A model generated the notes under the pieces. It did no database searches. It was not told the origin of the DNA and saw nothing but the letters and a program-made list of their open reading frames with translations. Shown one piece after another: positions 17,622 through 26,257 of a stretch of DNA of 64,000 nucleotides. The translations under genes were made by a program, and so were the position numbers. Each line of letters opens with the position of its first letter. Position 1 is the stretch's first letter. Origin of the DNA: JBBQSN01 sp963825505 (lineage in GTDB: Bacteria > Actinomycetota > Actinomycetes > Actinomycetales > CAWJMD01); contig CAWGTL010000008.1 in assembly GCA_963825505.1 (NCBI GenBank), positions 1-64,000 on the forward strand, in the 5' to 3' direction.

Positions 17622-20600
17622 TCAACGGGCAGCCGGCAGCATGCGCCTCGCCACGTCGTCGTCGAGGCGGTCGCCGGCCCACAGGCCGGTCCGCTCGGCG
17701 AACAGCCCGTCCGCCGCCTCCAGCTCCGCCTGCCCGCGGACGTGGTCGCCCGCATGCGCGTCGACGGCCGCGAGGGCGTCGAGGGTCAGGATCTCGACGA
17801 GCGCGTCGCCCGTGTCTCGCGCCTGCGTGAGCACGTCGACCAGCTCGTCGCGGGCAGAGGTGCCTGCTGCGTCCGCGTGCAGCGCGGCGACGAGGTGGGC
17901 GGCCAGGCGGGCACCGTCCCCGCCGCCGGCGGCGAGGAACCACTCGTGCGCCTGCTCGGCGAGCTCGGTGGCTGGGCCCAACCGCCCGAGAGCGCGCATC
18001 ATCTGAGCCAGCCGGGTGCGAGCGAAGGCGGCCGTGCGGGTGTCGCCGCACTGCACGCCGAGGTCAACGGACTGCTGGAGCGTGGCGATGCCTGCGGCGG
18101 TGTCCCCGGCTTGGTGCTGCGCGCGGCCGAGGTTGAGCAGGTGGTGCGCGTGCGCGGCGACGAACCCCAGCTCGCCCGTGGCTCGCGCGGCGTGGCCCAG
18201 GTGGTCGGTGGCGTCGGCGTACCGGTGCTCGGCCTGGGCCAGCTCGCCGAGCAGTCCCTCGGCATGGGCGATCGCCCAACGGTCGCCGATGGGCTCGAGC
18301 TGCCCGACGGCGCGTTCGCACGCGGCCGCTCCTGCGGCGACCTCGCCGGCCGAGATGTGCGCCCACGCGGCCAGCAGCCAGCTCACGGCCTCCTCCCACC
18401 GCAGGCCGAACCGGTGCAGATCAGGCCGACAGCCGTCGAGGAGGGTCAGGGCGTCGGCCGCTCGTCCTCCCTGGGTGCGGACGAACGCGAGGTGCAGCCG
18501 GCCGACGGCGGCCGCTGTCGGGTCTCCGATCCGGATCGCCTCCTCGATGGCGGTCGCTGCGCGGTCGAGGTCGCCCCCGGACGCCTCGAACCACCCGCAC
18601 AACGTCAAGGCGGCCGCCCGCTCGGACTTGCTCGTGGACGAGGCTGCGGCGAGGGCCTGGTTGATCCGGGTGGCACCGACCACGCCGGTGCCCATGACGA
18701 CCCAGGTCCAGCCGAAGCCGACAGCGGCCCGGACCCCTTGCGTCGGGTCGTTGGTCGCGCACCAGGACAGGGCCGCGTCGATGTTCGCCCGCTCGGCCCG
18801 GGCGAGCGCGACGTGGTCGGGCTGCTCGGGTCCGCGTCCACCCAGGGCTGCCCGGTCGGCCGCAGCGGTGAACCAGGCGGCGTGGGCTGCGGCGGCGACG
18901 TCGAACAGGTCTGCCTGGTGCAGCCGTTCCCGGCCCAGGTCACGGACGCTGTCCAGCAGGCGGTAGCGGGGGTGGCCGCGGCGGGGGACCTCCGCGCTCG
19001 CCAGGGAGCGGTCCACCAACCGCGAGACGATGTCGATCGCGTTCTCCGCGGGCACCTCCAGGGCGCCCAGCACCGCCTCGACGGCCGGCAACGGGGCGCC
19101 TGCGGTGAAGACGGACAGCGCCCACAGGCCGCGTTGGTCATCGGGGAAGAGCAGGTCGTGGCTCCAGGCCAGGGCGGCGCGCAGGGTGGTGCGTCGGGCG
19201 GGCAGGCTGCTCGTCGGGTCTCGGAGCAGGGCGAAGCGGTCGTCGAGCCGGCGCGCGATCTCCCGGAGGGGAAGCACCTTCGTCCTGGCTGCGGCAAGCT
19301 CGATCGCCAGCGGGAGGCCGTCCAACGAACGGCACACGTCCTCGACCAGGCGGGGTGCGTCATCGTCGTCCAGCGCGTCCGGGCGCTGCGACGCAGCCCG
19401 CGCCGTGAACAGCGCCACCGCGTCGGCGGCACCCAGCGGCTCCAGTCCCAGCACGTGCTCCCCGGCGACCTTCAACGGCACCTGGCTGGTCGCCAGGAGC
19501 CGTACCCCGTCGCCGGCTGCGAGCAGCGGGCCCACGACCTCGGCCGTCTCGGGGGCGACGTGCTCGCAGCCGTCCAGCAGGAGCAGGAGGTGGCCCGTCG
19601 CCACTCTCTCGGTGACCGCCCTGCGGGTCGGGTCGACGAGGCCGAGTGCCTCACCGACGGTCTGCCAGACCGTCTGCTGGTCGTGCGCGCTGTCGAGCCG
19701 CACCCACCACGCGCCCCCAGCGGGCGGCGTCCGCCCTGCGGCCTCGAGCGCGAGCCTGGTCTTCCCGGTGCCGGCCGTGCCGGTGAGCGTCACCAGGCCG
19801 TGCCGGGTGAGCGCGGCGACCACGCGCTCGAGGTCGTCGTCACGGCCGACGAGGGACGGCAGGTCGCCGGGAAGGTTCCCCGGCCCCCCCGACGCAGGTG
19901 CGTGCGCGCGCTGGCGGGGGAGGACGAGCGCAGGGTCGTGCTGCAGGACCTGCTGCTCGAGGTGCTGGAGCGCCGGCCCCGGATCGACGCCGAGGTCGTC
20001 GGCCAGTCGCCGGCGGACGCGGGCCGACGCGGCGAGTGCGTCCGCCTGCCGTCCGGCCCGGTAGAGCGCGGTGACGAGGAGCGCCCAGAGGTCCTCGCGC
20101 AACGGGTGCGCCTCCACCAGGGTCTCCAGCTCGGCCACCACGGCGGTGTCCGCACCCAGGGCGATCAGGCTGGCGAGGCGGTGCTCGAGGAGGGAGAGGC
20201 GGGAGGACTCCAGCCGCGCCCGGTACGGGGTCACCCACGGGCTCTCGCCGGCGTCGGGGAGCACGCTGCCCGAGTACAGGCCCAGGGCCGCCTCGCAGGC
20301 TCGTGCCGCGGCGGTGTGGTGGCCGCGCTCGCGCAGGATGGAGGCGTCGTCGACCAGGCGGAGCACCTGGGTCGCGTCGACGTCGGCCGGGTCGATCCCC
20401 AGCGTGTAGCCGGTGCTGTCGCCCCGGACGATCCCTGGGTCGCCGAGTGCGCGGCGCAGTCGTGACACCTTGACCTGCAACGTGTTCGGGGACGCACCGT
20501 GGTCCGGCGACGGCCACAGGTCCTCCAGCAGCTGCTCGGTCCGGATCCGCGTCCCCGCCTCGAGGGCGAGCCGCACCAGCAGCTCGGTCGTCTTGCCCCC

Positions 20601-20666
20601 GGGAACCCGTCGCTCGACCCCGTCCTGGCGCAGGACCACCGGGCCGAGCACCGACAAGGTCAGCAT
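17622..20666 (-). CDS. SARP-family transcriptional activator with NTPase and TPR domains (AfsR-like)
   Basis: The 1014-residue protein has an OmpR-type winged helix at the N terminus (LLVRLALEAGTRIRTEQLLE, SPNTLQVKVSRLRRALGD), a BTAD domain (~95-245), an NB-ARC-like STAND NTPase (Walker A LTGTAGTGKTRLALEA near 290, Walker B LLLLLDGCEH) and a long TPR-like C-terminal part. SARP proteins bind direct heptamer repeats next to promoters and recruit RNA polymerase; NTP hydrolysis and the TPR part sense a signal. The gene is divergent from the operon at 20754, and the 87-bp gap carries a matching direct repeat (20704-20721), so that operon is its likely target. The opposite strand is also open over 2.7 kb, a GC-bias effect. 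Confidence 0.92.
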   Translation of the reverse strand: MLTLSVLGPVVLRQDGVERRVPGGKTTELLVRLALEAGTRIRTEQLLEDLWPSPDHGASPNTLQVKVSRLRRALGDPGIVRGDSTGYTLGIDPADVDATQVLRLVDDASILRERGHHTAAARACEAALGLYSGSVLPDAGESPWVTPYRARLESSRLSLLEHRLASLIALGADTAVVAELETLVEAHPLREDLWALLVTALYRAGRQADALAASARVRRRLADDLGVDPGPALQHLEQQVLQHDPALVLPRQRAHAPASGGPGNLPGDLPSLVGRDDDLERVVAALTRHGLVTLTGTAGTGKTRLALEAAGRTPPAGGAWWVRLDSAHDQQTVWQTVGEALGLVDPTRRAVTERVATGHLLLLLDGCEHVAPETAEVVGPLLAAGDGVRLLATSQVPLKVAGEHVLGLEPLGAADAVALFTARAASQRPDALDDDDAPRLVEDVCRSLDGLPLAIELAAARTKVLPLREIARRLDDRFALLRDPTSSLPARRTTLRAALAWSHDLLFPDDQRGLWALSVFTAGAPLPAVEAVLGALEVPAENAIDIVSRLVDRSLASAEVPRRGHPRYRLLDSVRDLGRERLHQADLFDVAAAAHAAWFTAAADRAALGGRGPEQPDHVALARAERANIDAALSWCATNDPTQGVRAAVGFGWTWVVMGTGVVGATRINQALAAASSTSKSERAAALTLCGWFEASGGDLDRAATAIEEAIRIGDPTAAAVGRLHLAFVRTQGGRAADALTLLDGCRPDLHRFGLRWEEAVSWLLAAWAHISAGEVAAGAAACERAVGQLEPIGDRWAIAHAEGLLGELAQAEHRYADATDHLGHAARATGELGFVAAHAHHLLNLGRAQHQAGDTAAGIATLQQSVDLGVQCGDTRTAAFARTRLAQMMRALGRLGPATELAEQAHEWFLAAGGGDGARLAAHLVAALHADAAGTSARDELVDVLTQARDTGDALVEILTLDALAAVDAHAGDHVRGQAELEAADGLFAERTGLWAGDRLDDDVARRMLPAAR

Positions 20667-20703
20667 CGTGTGAGCATACGAGCGGCCGGACCGGTGGCGG
20701 GCG

Positions 20704-20721
20704 TGTCAGCCAGGTGTCAGC
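20704..20721 (+). promoter_or_regulatory. candidate SARP operator (two heptamers, 4-bp spacer)
   Basis: TGTCAGC occurs twice, separated by CAGG, giving an 11-bp period. This is the architecture known for SARP binding sites. It lies between the divergent SARP gene (start 20666) and the operon start at 20754, at a distance suited to activation of the rightward promoter. Binding by this protein is inference. Confidence 0.55.
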
Positions 20722-20753
20722 GGCGGGACAGCGCCCCCGGCGACGCTCCTGGT

Positions 20754-21122
20754 GTGACCCCCGCAGACGTCGACGACCTGGTCCGGTGCCTGATCAGCGG
20801 TGACCCCGCAGCGGCCGCGGCCCTCGCCCACGACGCCCTCACCTCCACCGAGCCCCTCGTCCTCGTCGCCGCAGCGCTGCTGGCGCCCGACGACGAGCAC
20901 CTCCTGCGACGAGCCGTCGCAGCCGCGCGTCACCCGGCGGACCGTCAGCTCAGCGCGCTCGCCGCCGCTCACCTCGCCGGCGACCGCGACCGCGTCTCGG
21001 CGCTGGCCCGAGAACACCTGCTCGACCACCCCGACAGCGTCCTGGCCGCCTGGATCGCAAGCGGCGCAGGGACTCTGGTCACAGGATCCCGACCCACCAC
21101 CACACCACCGGAGAAGCCATGA
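20754..21122 (+). CDS. small helical protein, first gene of the SARP-linked operon
   Basis: GTG 20754 gives 122 residues (MTPADVDDLVRCLISGDPAA, LVAAALLAPDDEHLLRRAVA, QLSALAAAHLAGDRDRVSAL, DSVLAAWIASG). The pattern of repeated amphipathic helices resembles TPR/HEAT-like repeats, but no named family was recognised. Frames extending upstream are not supported because they cross the promoter. The stop overlaps the next ATG (ATGA), so translation is coupled. Its protein-protein interface type suggests an adaptor role; this is not demonstrated. Confidence 0.7.
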   Translation: MTPADVDDLVRCLISGDPAAAAALAHDALTSTEPLVLVAAALLAPDDEHLLRRAVAAARHPADRQLSALAAAHLAGDRDRVSALAREHLLDHPDSVLAAWIASGAGTLVTGSRPTTTPPEKP

Positions 21123-21829
21123 ACCGCAAGCTCACCGCCGCGATGCTCGTATCCGCGGCCGTCCTCACGAACGCCGCGTTCACCGTCCTCGGCACCGTGT
21201 TCGACTACCCCGACGTGCTCAAGCAGCCCGTCACCGACGTGCTGGAGGCCTTCCGGGCCGACCAGGCCCAGATCACGCTGTGGTTCGCGATGATGGCGGT
21301 CTCGGCCGCCCTGTTCGTCCCGATCGCGATCGGGGTCGGGCGGCTGTCGACGCACCGGGCCATGCGGATCGCGGTGCCGCTCGGGATCGCGGCCGGCGTG
21401 GTCCAGGTCATCGGCCTGTCCCGGTGGCCGCTGCTGGTCCCCGGCTTCGCCGCCGACGCGGCCAGCCCCGACCCCGCAGTCGCTGACAGCGGTGTGCGCG
21501 CCTTCGAGACCGCGCACTTCGTCCTCGGCAACGTCATCGGTGAGACCTTCGGCTATCTCCTGACGGCGGCGTGGACCCTCCTCGTGGTCACGGCCCTGCA
21601 CCGGGCCCTGGCCGGGCGCTGGTTCACGGCCCTGGGCGCGGTCTCGGCGGTCCTCGTCCTGGTCGGCGTGCTGTCCCCGCTCGACCTCCCTGTGGTCGAC
21701 ACCGCGAACTTCGTCGGGTACGTGCTGTGGAGCCTCTGGCTCGTGGTGTTCGCCGTCGTGCTCCTCCGACGCACTCCGAACGCGACGGCAGACCGCTCCG
21801 GCCGTGCCTTCGCGACGGCGCAGAGCTGA
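21119..21829 (+). CDS. DUF4386 family membrane protein
   Basis: The 236-residue protein has six or seven hydrophobic helices and the family's opening pattern (AAVLTNAAFTVLGTVFDYPD, LKQPVTDVLEAFRADQAQIT). Further helices are FAMMAVSAALFVPIAIGVG and FVGYVLWSLWLVVFAVVLL. DUF4386 proteins have no assigned function. It overlaps the upstream stop by four bases and is followed after 5 bases by the next gene. Another DUF4386 protein is at 39377, also in an operon following a large regulator. Confidence 0.8.
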   Translation: MNRKLTAAMLVSAAVLTNAAFTVLGTVFDYPDVLKQPVTDVLEAFRADQAQITLWFAMMAVSAALFVPIAIGVGRLSTHRAMRIAVPLGIAAGVVQVIGLSRWPLLVPGFAADAASPDPAVADSGVRAFETAHFVLGNVIGETFGYLLTAAWTLLVVTALHRALAGRWFTALGAVSAVLVLVGVLSPLDLPVVDTANFVGYVLWSLWLVVFAVVLLRRTPNATADRSGRAFATAQS

Positions 21830-21834
21830 TCGCC

Positions 21835-22449
21835 ATGACAACCACGACCTCCGCCGTCGTCGCCCGCCCCACCCGGAGCCTGCCCGCGGCCGCGCTGTGG
21901 ACCCTCGGCTTCCTGACCTTCCCGGTCGCCGGCGTCGCCGGGACTGCCGTCGCCGGTCCTCTCGACGCCCCGGTCGCCGCCCTCCTCGGCGGGTTGACCA
22001 CCGGCGCCGTGATCGGCCTGGGCCAGGCCCTGGTCAGCACCCGCCGGCTGGCGGTCCTGCGTTGGACCTTCGCCACCGCGGTGGGCACGGCGGCGGGGCT
22101 CCTCCTCGGCGCCTCGACCGTCTCCTACGCGACGGGGCTCGCCGACCTCGCCGTGATGGGGGCCCTGACCGGAGCCGTGCTCGGCCCCGTCCAGGCCCTC
22201 GCGCTTCCCGCACGCGCTCGGCACCGGTGGATCTGGGCCGCCGCGATGCCGCCCGTGTGGGCGGCGGGTTGGTCCGTCACCGCCGCCGCAGGCATCGCCG
22301 TCGAGGAGCAGTTCATGGTCTTCGGCGCCAGCGGCGCCCTCACGGCCACCGTGCTGCTCGCCGGATGCCTCCACCTGCTCCTGCCGCCCACGGCTTCCAC
22401 GCCGAGCGGGCCAACCGCCCCGACCGTCGCGATCCGGGGCCGGTCATGA
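21835..22449 (+). CDS. membrane protein of unknown function
   Basis: ATG 21835 gives 204 residues with about six hydrophobic segments rich in Ala, Gly and Val (AALWTLGFLTFPVAGVAGTA, ALLGGLTTGAVIGLGQALVS, LADLAVMGALTGAVLGPVQA). The glycine-zipper-like repeated halves suggest an internal duplication. No named family was recognised. Its stop overlaps the start of the epimerase gene (ATGA), so both are made from one transcript. Confidence 0.7.
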   Translation: MTTTTSAVVARPTRSLPAAALWTLGFLTFPVAGVAGTAVAGPLDAPVAALLGGLTTGAVIGLGQALVSTRRLAVLRWTFATAVGTAAGLLLGASTVSYATGLADLAVMGALTGAVLGPVQALALPARARHRWIWAAAMPPVWAAGWSVTAAAGIAVEEQFMVFGASGALTATVLLAGCLHLLLPPTASTPSGPTAPTVAIRGRS

Positions 22450-23453
22450 TCACGACCACCCCCCGCCACGTGATCTTCGGAACGGGTGCCATCGGGATGG
22501 CCCTCCTCGACGCGCTGAGGGAGCGCGGCGAGGCGGTGCGCATGGTCAACCGCTCAGGACGTGCTGACGTGCCGGACGGCGTCGAGGTCGTCGGCGGCGA
22601 CGCCGGCGACCCGGCCTTCAGTGCTGCCGCCGCGGCCGGGGCCAGGGTCGTCTACCAGACCCTCAACCCGCCGTACCACCAGTGGGCACAGCAGTTTCCT
22701 CTCCTGCAGGCGGGGGTGCTCGCCGCGGCGCAGGCGAACAGGGCGCGGCTGGTGAGCATGGAGAACGTCTACATGTACGGCCGCCCCGACGGGCGACCTC
22801 TGACCGAGGACCGCGCTCACAATCCGCACACCCGCAAGGGCGAGCTGCGCTCGGCGATGTCGCGCGATCTCCTCGCCGCCCACCAGGCAGGCCGTGTCGA
22901 GGTCGCGATCGGTCGGGCATCGGACTACTTCGGGCCCCGGGGCGGCGCGCAGTCCAACCTCGGGGACCGGGTCTTCCCGTCCGCCGTCTCCGGGAGGACG
23001 GCCACCGTCCTCGGCGACCCGGACCAGCCGCACAGCTACACCTTCGTGCCCGACATCGGTGAGGGACTCGCGACCCTCGGTGAGCATCCGGATGCACCCG
23101 GTGCGGTCTGGCACCTGCCCAACGACCCGCACACCCGCACGACCCGTCAGCTCGTGGACACCGTCTACCGCCTCGCCGGGCGCCCGCGCACCCGGCTGCG
23201 CACCGTCCCGTCCTGGGCGCTGAGGGTCTTTGCCGTCGCGAACGCCACGGTGAGCGAGCTCGTCGAGATGCAGTACCAGTTCGAGGAGCCGTTCGTCGTC
23301 GACAGCACCCGCATCTCCACCCGCCTGGGCGTTCGAGCAACTCCGCTCGACCAGGCGCTCGAGAGGACCCTCCGGACCTACCCCGACCCTCGGGTGGTCC
23401 CACCCACGAGGGGCGGGCGGCGCCCCTCGGCCGGGCGGCTCACCCGATCGTGA
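22446..23453 (+). CDS. NAD-dependent epimerase/dehydratase-like oxidoreductase
   Basis: The 335-residue protein begins with a Rossmann nucleotide-binding loop (HVIFGTGAIGMALLDALRE, a G-x-G-x-x-G pattern) and keeps extended-SDR features: VEVVGGDAGD, RLVSMENVYMYGRPDGRPLT with Tyr near residue 107, and SYTFVPDIGEGLATLGEHP. The usual YxxxK is not evident, so it may be an atypical SDR of the NAD(P)-binding, epimerase-like type. Substrate is unknown. It is the last gene of the SARP-linked operon and overlaps its predecessor by four bases. A short hairpin (23488-23504) follows. Confidence 0.82.
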   Translation: MITTTPRHVIFGTGAIGMALLDALRERGEAVRMVNRSGRADVPDGVEVVGGDAGDPAFSAAAAAGARVVYQTLNPPYHQWAQQFPLLQAGVLAAAQANRARLVSMENVYMYGRPDGRPLTEDRAHNPHTRKGELRSAMSRDLLAAHQAGRVEVAIGRASDYFGPRGGAQSNLGDRVFPSAVSGRTATVLGDPDQPHSYTFVPDIGEGLATLGEHPDAPGAVWHLPNDPHTRTTRQLVDTVYRLAGRPRTRLRTVPSWALRVFAVANATVSELVEMQYQFEEPFVVDSTRISTRLGVRATPLDQALERTLRTYPDPRVVPPTRGGRRPSAGRLTRS

Positions 23454-23525
23454 CCAGGCCGCGGGCTGAATAGCGTCACGACCACCCCTCCGGACCTGCC
23501 GGAGCCTCTTCCCGAGGAAGCAGTC

Positions 23526-23705
23526 ATGATGCGATACAGGGATCCGGTCACTGCGGTTCGCGCACCTGCTGACGCGAACCTCCTCCCCTCGACCGGCGGG
23601 TCGATCCCGCCGCAGATCCTCCCCCGAGCGACGGACGCGCCCGCCGGCCACGATCTCGAGGCGGACTCGTGGCCGCGTCCGCACGACGACCCCGCCACAG
23701 CATGA
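23526..23705 (+). CDS. possible small protein, 59 aa, unknown
   Basis: ATG 23526 is preceded at good distance by GAGGAAG and the frame stays open for 59 codons to TGA 23705. The product is hydrophilic and proline-rich with an acidic C-terminal half and no recognised domain. The strong ribosome site is the main support. It lies between the epimerase and the receiver gene. It could equally be a non-coding leader. Confidence 0.35.
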   Translation: MMRYRDPVTAVRAPADANLLPSTGGSIPPQILPRATDAPAGHDLEADSWPRPHDDPATA

Positions 23706-23808
23706 CGGGTCCGGCGTCGCGTACGGCTGAGCCCAGCTCGACGTGCGGTTGGCACCCCTCCCGATTGACCGCGACTGACGTCAACCTGGGTCAGGAGGTG
23801 GTGCGCTG

Positions 23809-24432
23809 ATGTCGATCTCGATGGTGCGGGTTCTCGTGGTCGACGACCAGGCGGTCTTCCGCTCCGCCATGAGCGCGGTCGTCGCGGAGACCGACGGTTT
23901 CGAGGTCGTGGGTCAGGCTCGCTCGGGGGAGGAGTCGCTCACCATGGCGGCTGCCCTTCGACCGGACCTGGTCCTCATGGACGTCAACCTCCAGGGAATG
24001 GACGGCCTGGAGGCGACGCATCGACTCCGGTCGCGCGAGGCACCTCCCGTGGTCGTGCTGCTGTCCACCTACGACGTCACCGACGGCGTGCGCTTCGTCG
24101 CGTGGTCCGGAGCCGCCTGCTACGTGACCAAGTCGTCACTCAGCCCCGACCGGTTGACCGCCGCCTGGGCTGTCGGGACCCCGTCGGGATCCTCAGACGA
24201 CCGCGGGTCGGGCGACATGCGGATCAGGGGTGTCACCGGAGCTGCCGGCGCCGGGCAGGGCGATGTGGACGTGGATGCCGCCGTCCTCGGCGCGGGTGCT
24301 GAGGACTCCGTCGAGGGCGTCCACACGGTCTTGCAGGGCGTGCAGGGGGAGAGGGTGGATCCTCGACCCGGTGAGACGGAGCAGCAGGTCCAGGTCGTCG
24401 GCCATCGTGAGCAGGACGTCGACCGGCCCTGA
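23809..24432 (+). CDS. stand-alone receiver-domain response regulator
   Basis: ATG 23809 follows AGGAGGTG. Residues ~5-125 are a receiver domain: VRVLVVDDQAVFRSAMSAVV (acidic pair), RPDLVLMDVNLQGMDGLEAT (phospho-acceptor Asp ~55), VVVLLSTYD (Ser/Thr switch) and AACYVTKSSLSPDRLTAAW (Lys). No DNA-binding domain follows, as in actinobacterial single-domain receivers that end shortly after such an A-W motif. The frame here runs on for about 75 low-complexity residues into the antisense of the convergent kinase gene (240-base overlap), so the normal stop seems lost. The intact kinase at 26258-27613 is the likely partner. Confidence 0.75.
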   Translation: MSISMVRVLVVDDQAVFRSAMSAVVAETDGFEVVGQARSGEESLTMAAALRPDLVLMDVNLQGMDGLEATHRLRSREAPPVVVLLSTYDVTDGVRFVAWSGAACYVTKSSLSPDRLTAAWAVGTPSGSSDDRGSGDMRIRGVTGAAGAGQGDVDVDAAVLGAGAEDSVEGVHTVLQGVQGERVDPRPGETEQQVQVVGHREQDVDRP

Positions 24433-26256
24433 GTGGTGAGCGAGAAGCTCTGCGACGCAGTAGAACGCGGCCGCCTCTGCGGCCGGATGCATCCGCTGGT
24501 TCCCGGTAGGGGAGCCGGTCTCGAGCCGGCCGTGAGGGTGGCGGGCCAGCAGCGAGGCCAGTGCCGGTTCCAGGCCCGATCGGGCCAGCTGGGCGGGGAA
24601 GACGCCGCGGGTGATCTCGCGGAGCTGTTCCAGCGCGGTGCTGGTGGCGGTGATCAAGGAGTCGAGCTCGCCGTCGTCGAGGGTGGCGGCACCGCTGGGT
24701 CGGCCGGCGAGGAGCTCGAGCCGGGTGGGTAGGGGTTCGAGGTGGTGCAGGACGTGGTGGGCGATGGACTGCTCGAGCCGGCGTCGTTCGGCGTCGCCGG
24801 CGCTGATCAACCGCCGGCGGGATGCGGCGAGCTCGATCGTGTGCTCGTCGAGGCGGCGCACCTGGTACCCCAGCTCGGTCGACAGGTGTGCTCCGCGGAC
24901 GGCGGTCGCTGCTCCGTCGGCAAGATCCTGGACGAGGCGGTGCTCGAACCCTCGCAGGGTGCGGCCGGCAGGCATGGTGACCTCGATGGTGCCGAGGACG
25001 TCGCCGTCCAGGGTGATCTCGAAGTCGGTGTGCTCGTGGGCCTTTCGCTGGTGGGGTCCGGTCCAGGTGGCGGTCTGGTCGGGGCCGTGGGGCAGGTGCA
25101 TCCGGACCGTGACCTGGTGGGCGCCGACGGTGGTGCCGGCGGCGTCGGCGATCGCGGGCAGCAGCGCGGCCGGGTCGGGGCTGTCACCCAGGCGCCGGCT
25201 CAGGTCGGCCAGCGCCTCGTACGGCACCGCGGCCGAGCCGTAGGCGAGCCGGTCGGCCAGCCGCACGATCCGGCGCCGCATCGGCTGGAACGCCATCGCG
25301 ACCACGGCGGTGGCCGCCAGCGAGAGCCAGAACCCGCCGCCGCCGACGGCGGCACCGAGTCCGACCACGACCGCGACGTACCCGGCGGCCACGACCGCGG
25401 TGGCCAGGGTGACCAGCAGGGCGCGGTTGACGATCAGCTCGATGTCGAACAACCCGTGCCGCAGCACCGCCACCGCGGTCGCGACCGGGAACGCCAGGTA
25501 CGCGGTGAACAACGGCGTCGCCCCCAGCACCGTCTGCTCCCCCTGGAGCACACCCATCACGGCCAGGAACAAGAACCCGGCGGCGAGGCCCACCGCTGAC
25601 GTGGCGATCCAGAGCAGCTGCCTGCGCAACAAGCCACGAGACCTCCGCAGCCGTACGAACAGGGACAGGGCCGAGGCGAGGAGGCCCACGAGCATCAGGG
25701 CCAGTCCCAACGTGAACAGCCCGCCTGCGAGCCCACCGCGCGCCGCGGTGTCGTCGGTCAGCCGGAACTGGGTGGGTGGGACGCTGAGCTGTGCGCCGGT
25801 GTTCAGCGCGATGCCGGCCACGGTGGTGCCCGCCGCCCACCACCACCTCCTCGACGGGAGGTGTCCGTCGGGAACGAGCAGGAAGACGAACGTGACGGCG
25901 GAGCTCGCCAGCGGGCCGCTGAACAGGACCGAGACCCATCCGGCGACGTGACCTGCGGTGGCGGGACCGGGGCCGCCGCTGTCCAGGACCCAGTAGCTGT
26001 AGGCCTGCGTGGCCTGAGCCACCGACGAGAGACCGACGATGCACAACAGCCAGCCCATCCGGTGCCCAGGGTGGCGGGCGAGGATCAGCGCGCCCATGAC
26101 GGAGTAACCCAGACTGGCCGCCGTCGCCAACGGCCAGCCGTGAACGGCCCACGTCTCCCGGGACAGCAGCGCCCCGGATGCTGCGGTGATCACGGTGTCG
26201 GCCGTGACGCAGACGACCGTGATGACCAGCAGCGTCAGTGCCAGTCTGCTCCGCAC
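24193..26256 (-). CDS. degenerate histidine-kinase-like membrane protein (pseudokinase)
   Basis: The 687-residue protein has 10-11 membrane segments in its first ~330 residues (e.g. FLLVPDGHLPSRRWWWAAG, AYLAFPVATAVAVLRHGLFD), a GAF-like region, and then a HisKA_3-like helix. Aligned with the next-door kinase, ERRRLERDIHDGAQQH is here ERRRLEQSIAHHVLHH: the phospho-accepting His is Ala (about residue 498), although His occupies the next position. The ATPase part lacks the N box and both glycine boxes (AELLAHHSG for EAVQNAAKHSG). It therefore should neither bind ATP nor phosphorylate in the usual way, and may act as a sensor or dimer partner. GTG 26256 lies one base after the intact kinase's stop, so the two are co-transcribed. 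Confidence 0.85.
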   Translation of the reverse strand: MRSRLALTLLVITVVCVTADTVITAASGALLSRETWAVHGWPLATAASLGYSVMGALILARHPGHRMGWLLCIVGLSSVAQATQAYSYWVLDSGGPGPATAGHVAGWVSVLFSGPLASSAVTFVFLLVPDGHLPSRRWWWAAGTTVAGIALNTGAQLSVPPTQFRLTDDTAARGGLAGGLFTLGLALMLVGLLASALSLFVRLRRSRGLLRRQLLWIATSAVGLAAGFLFLAVMGVLQGEQTVLGATPLFTAYLAFPVATAVAVLRHGLFDIELIVNRALLVTLATAVVAAGYVAVVVGLGAAVGGGGFWLSLAATAVVAMAFQPMRRRIVRLADRLAYGSAAVPYEALADLSRRLGDSPDPAALLPAIADAAGTTVGAHQVTVRMHLPHGPDQTATWTGPHQRKAHEHTDFEITLDGDVLGTIEVTMPAGRTLRGFEHRLVQDLADGAATAVRGAHLSTELGYQVRRLDEHTIELAASRRRLISAGDAERRRLEQSIAHHVLHHLEPLPTRLELLAGRPSGAATLDDGELDSLITATSTALEQLREITRGVFPAQLARSGLEPALASLLARHPHGRLETGSPTGNQRMHPAAEAAAFYCVAELLAHHSGPVDVLLTMADDLDLLLRLTGSRIHPLPLHALQDRVDALDGVLSTRAEDGGIHVHIALPGAGSSGDTPDPHVARPAVV
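24715..25020 (-). repeat. 306-bp near-identical block, copy 1 (inside the pseudokinase gene)
   Basis: This block matches 28904-29209 with only two base differences seen and no gap. It covers the segment coding for EVTMPAGRTLRGFEHRLVQ through the degenerate HisKA helix. Flanking sequence outside the block is clearly less similar, so recent gene conversion or duplication is likely. Confidence 0.85.
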
Positions 26257-26257
26257 G

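Noticed and set aside
17742..20465. A 907-codon open frame on the plus strand opposite the SARP gene
   Set aside because: Its composition (very rich in Arg, Gly, Val, Gln) follows from the codon bias of the SARP gene on the other strand. It has no domain pattern and no ribosome site.
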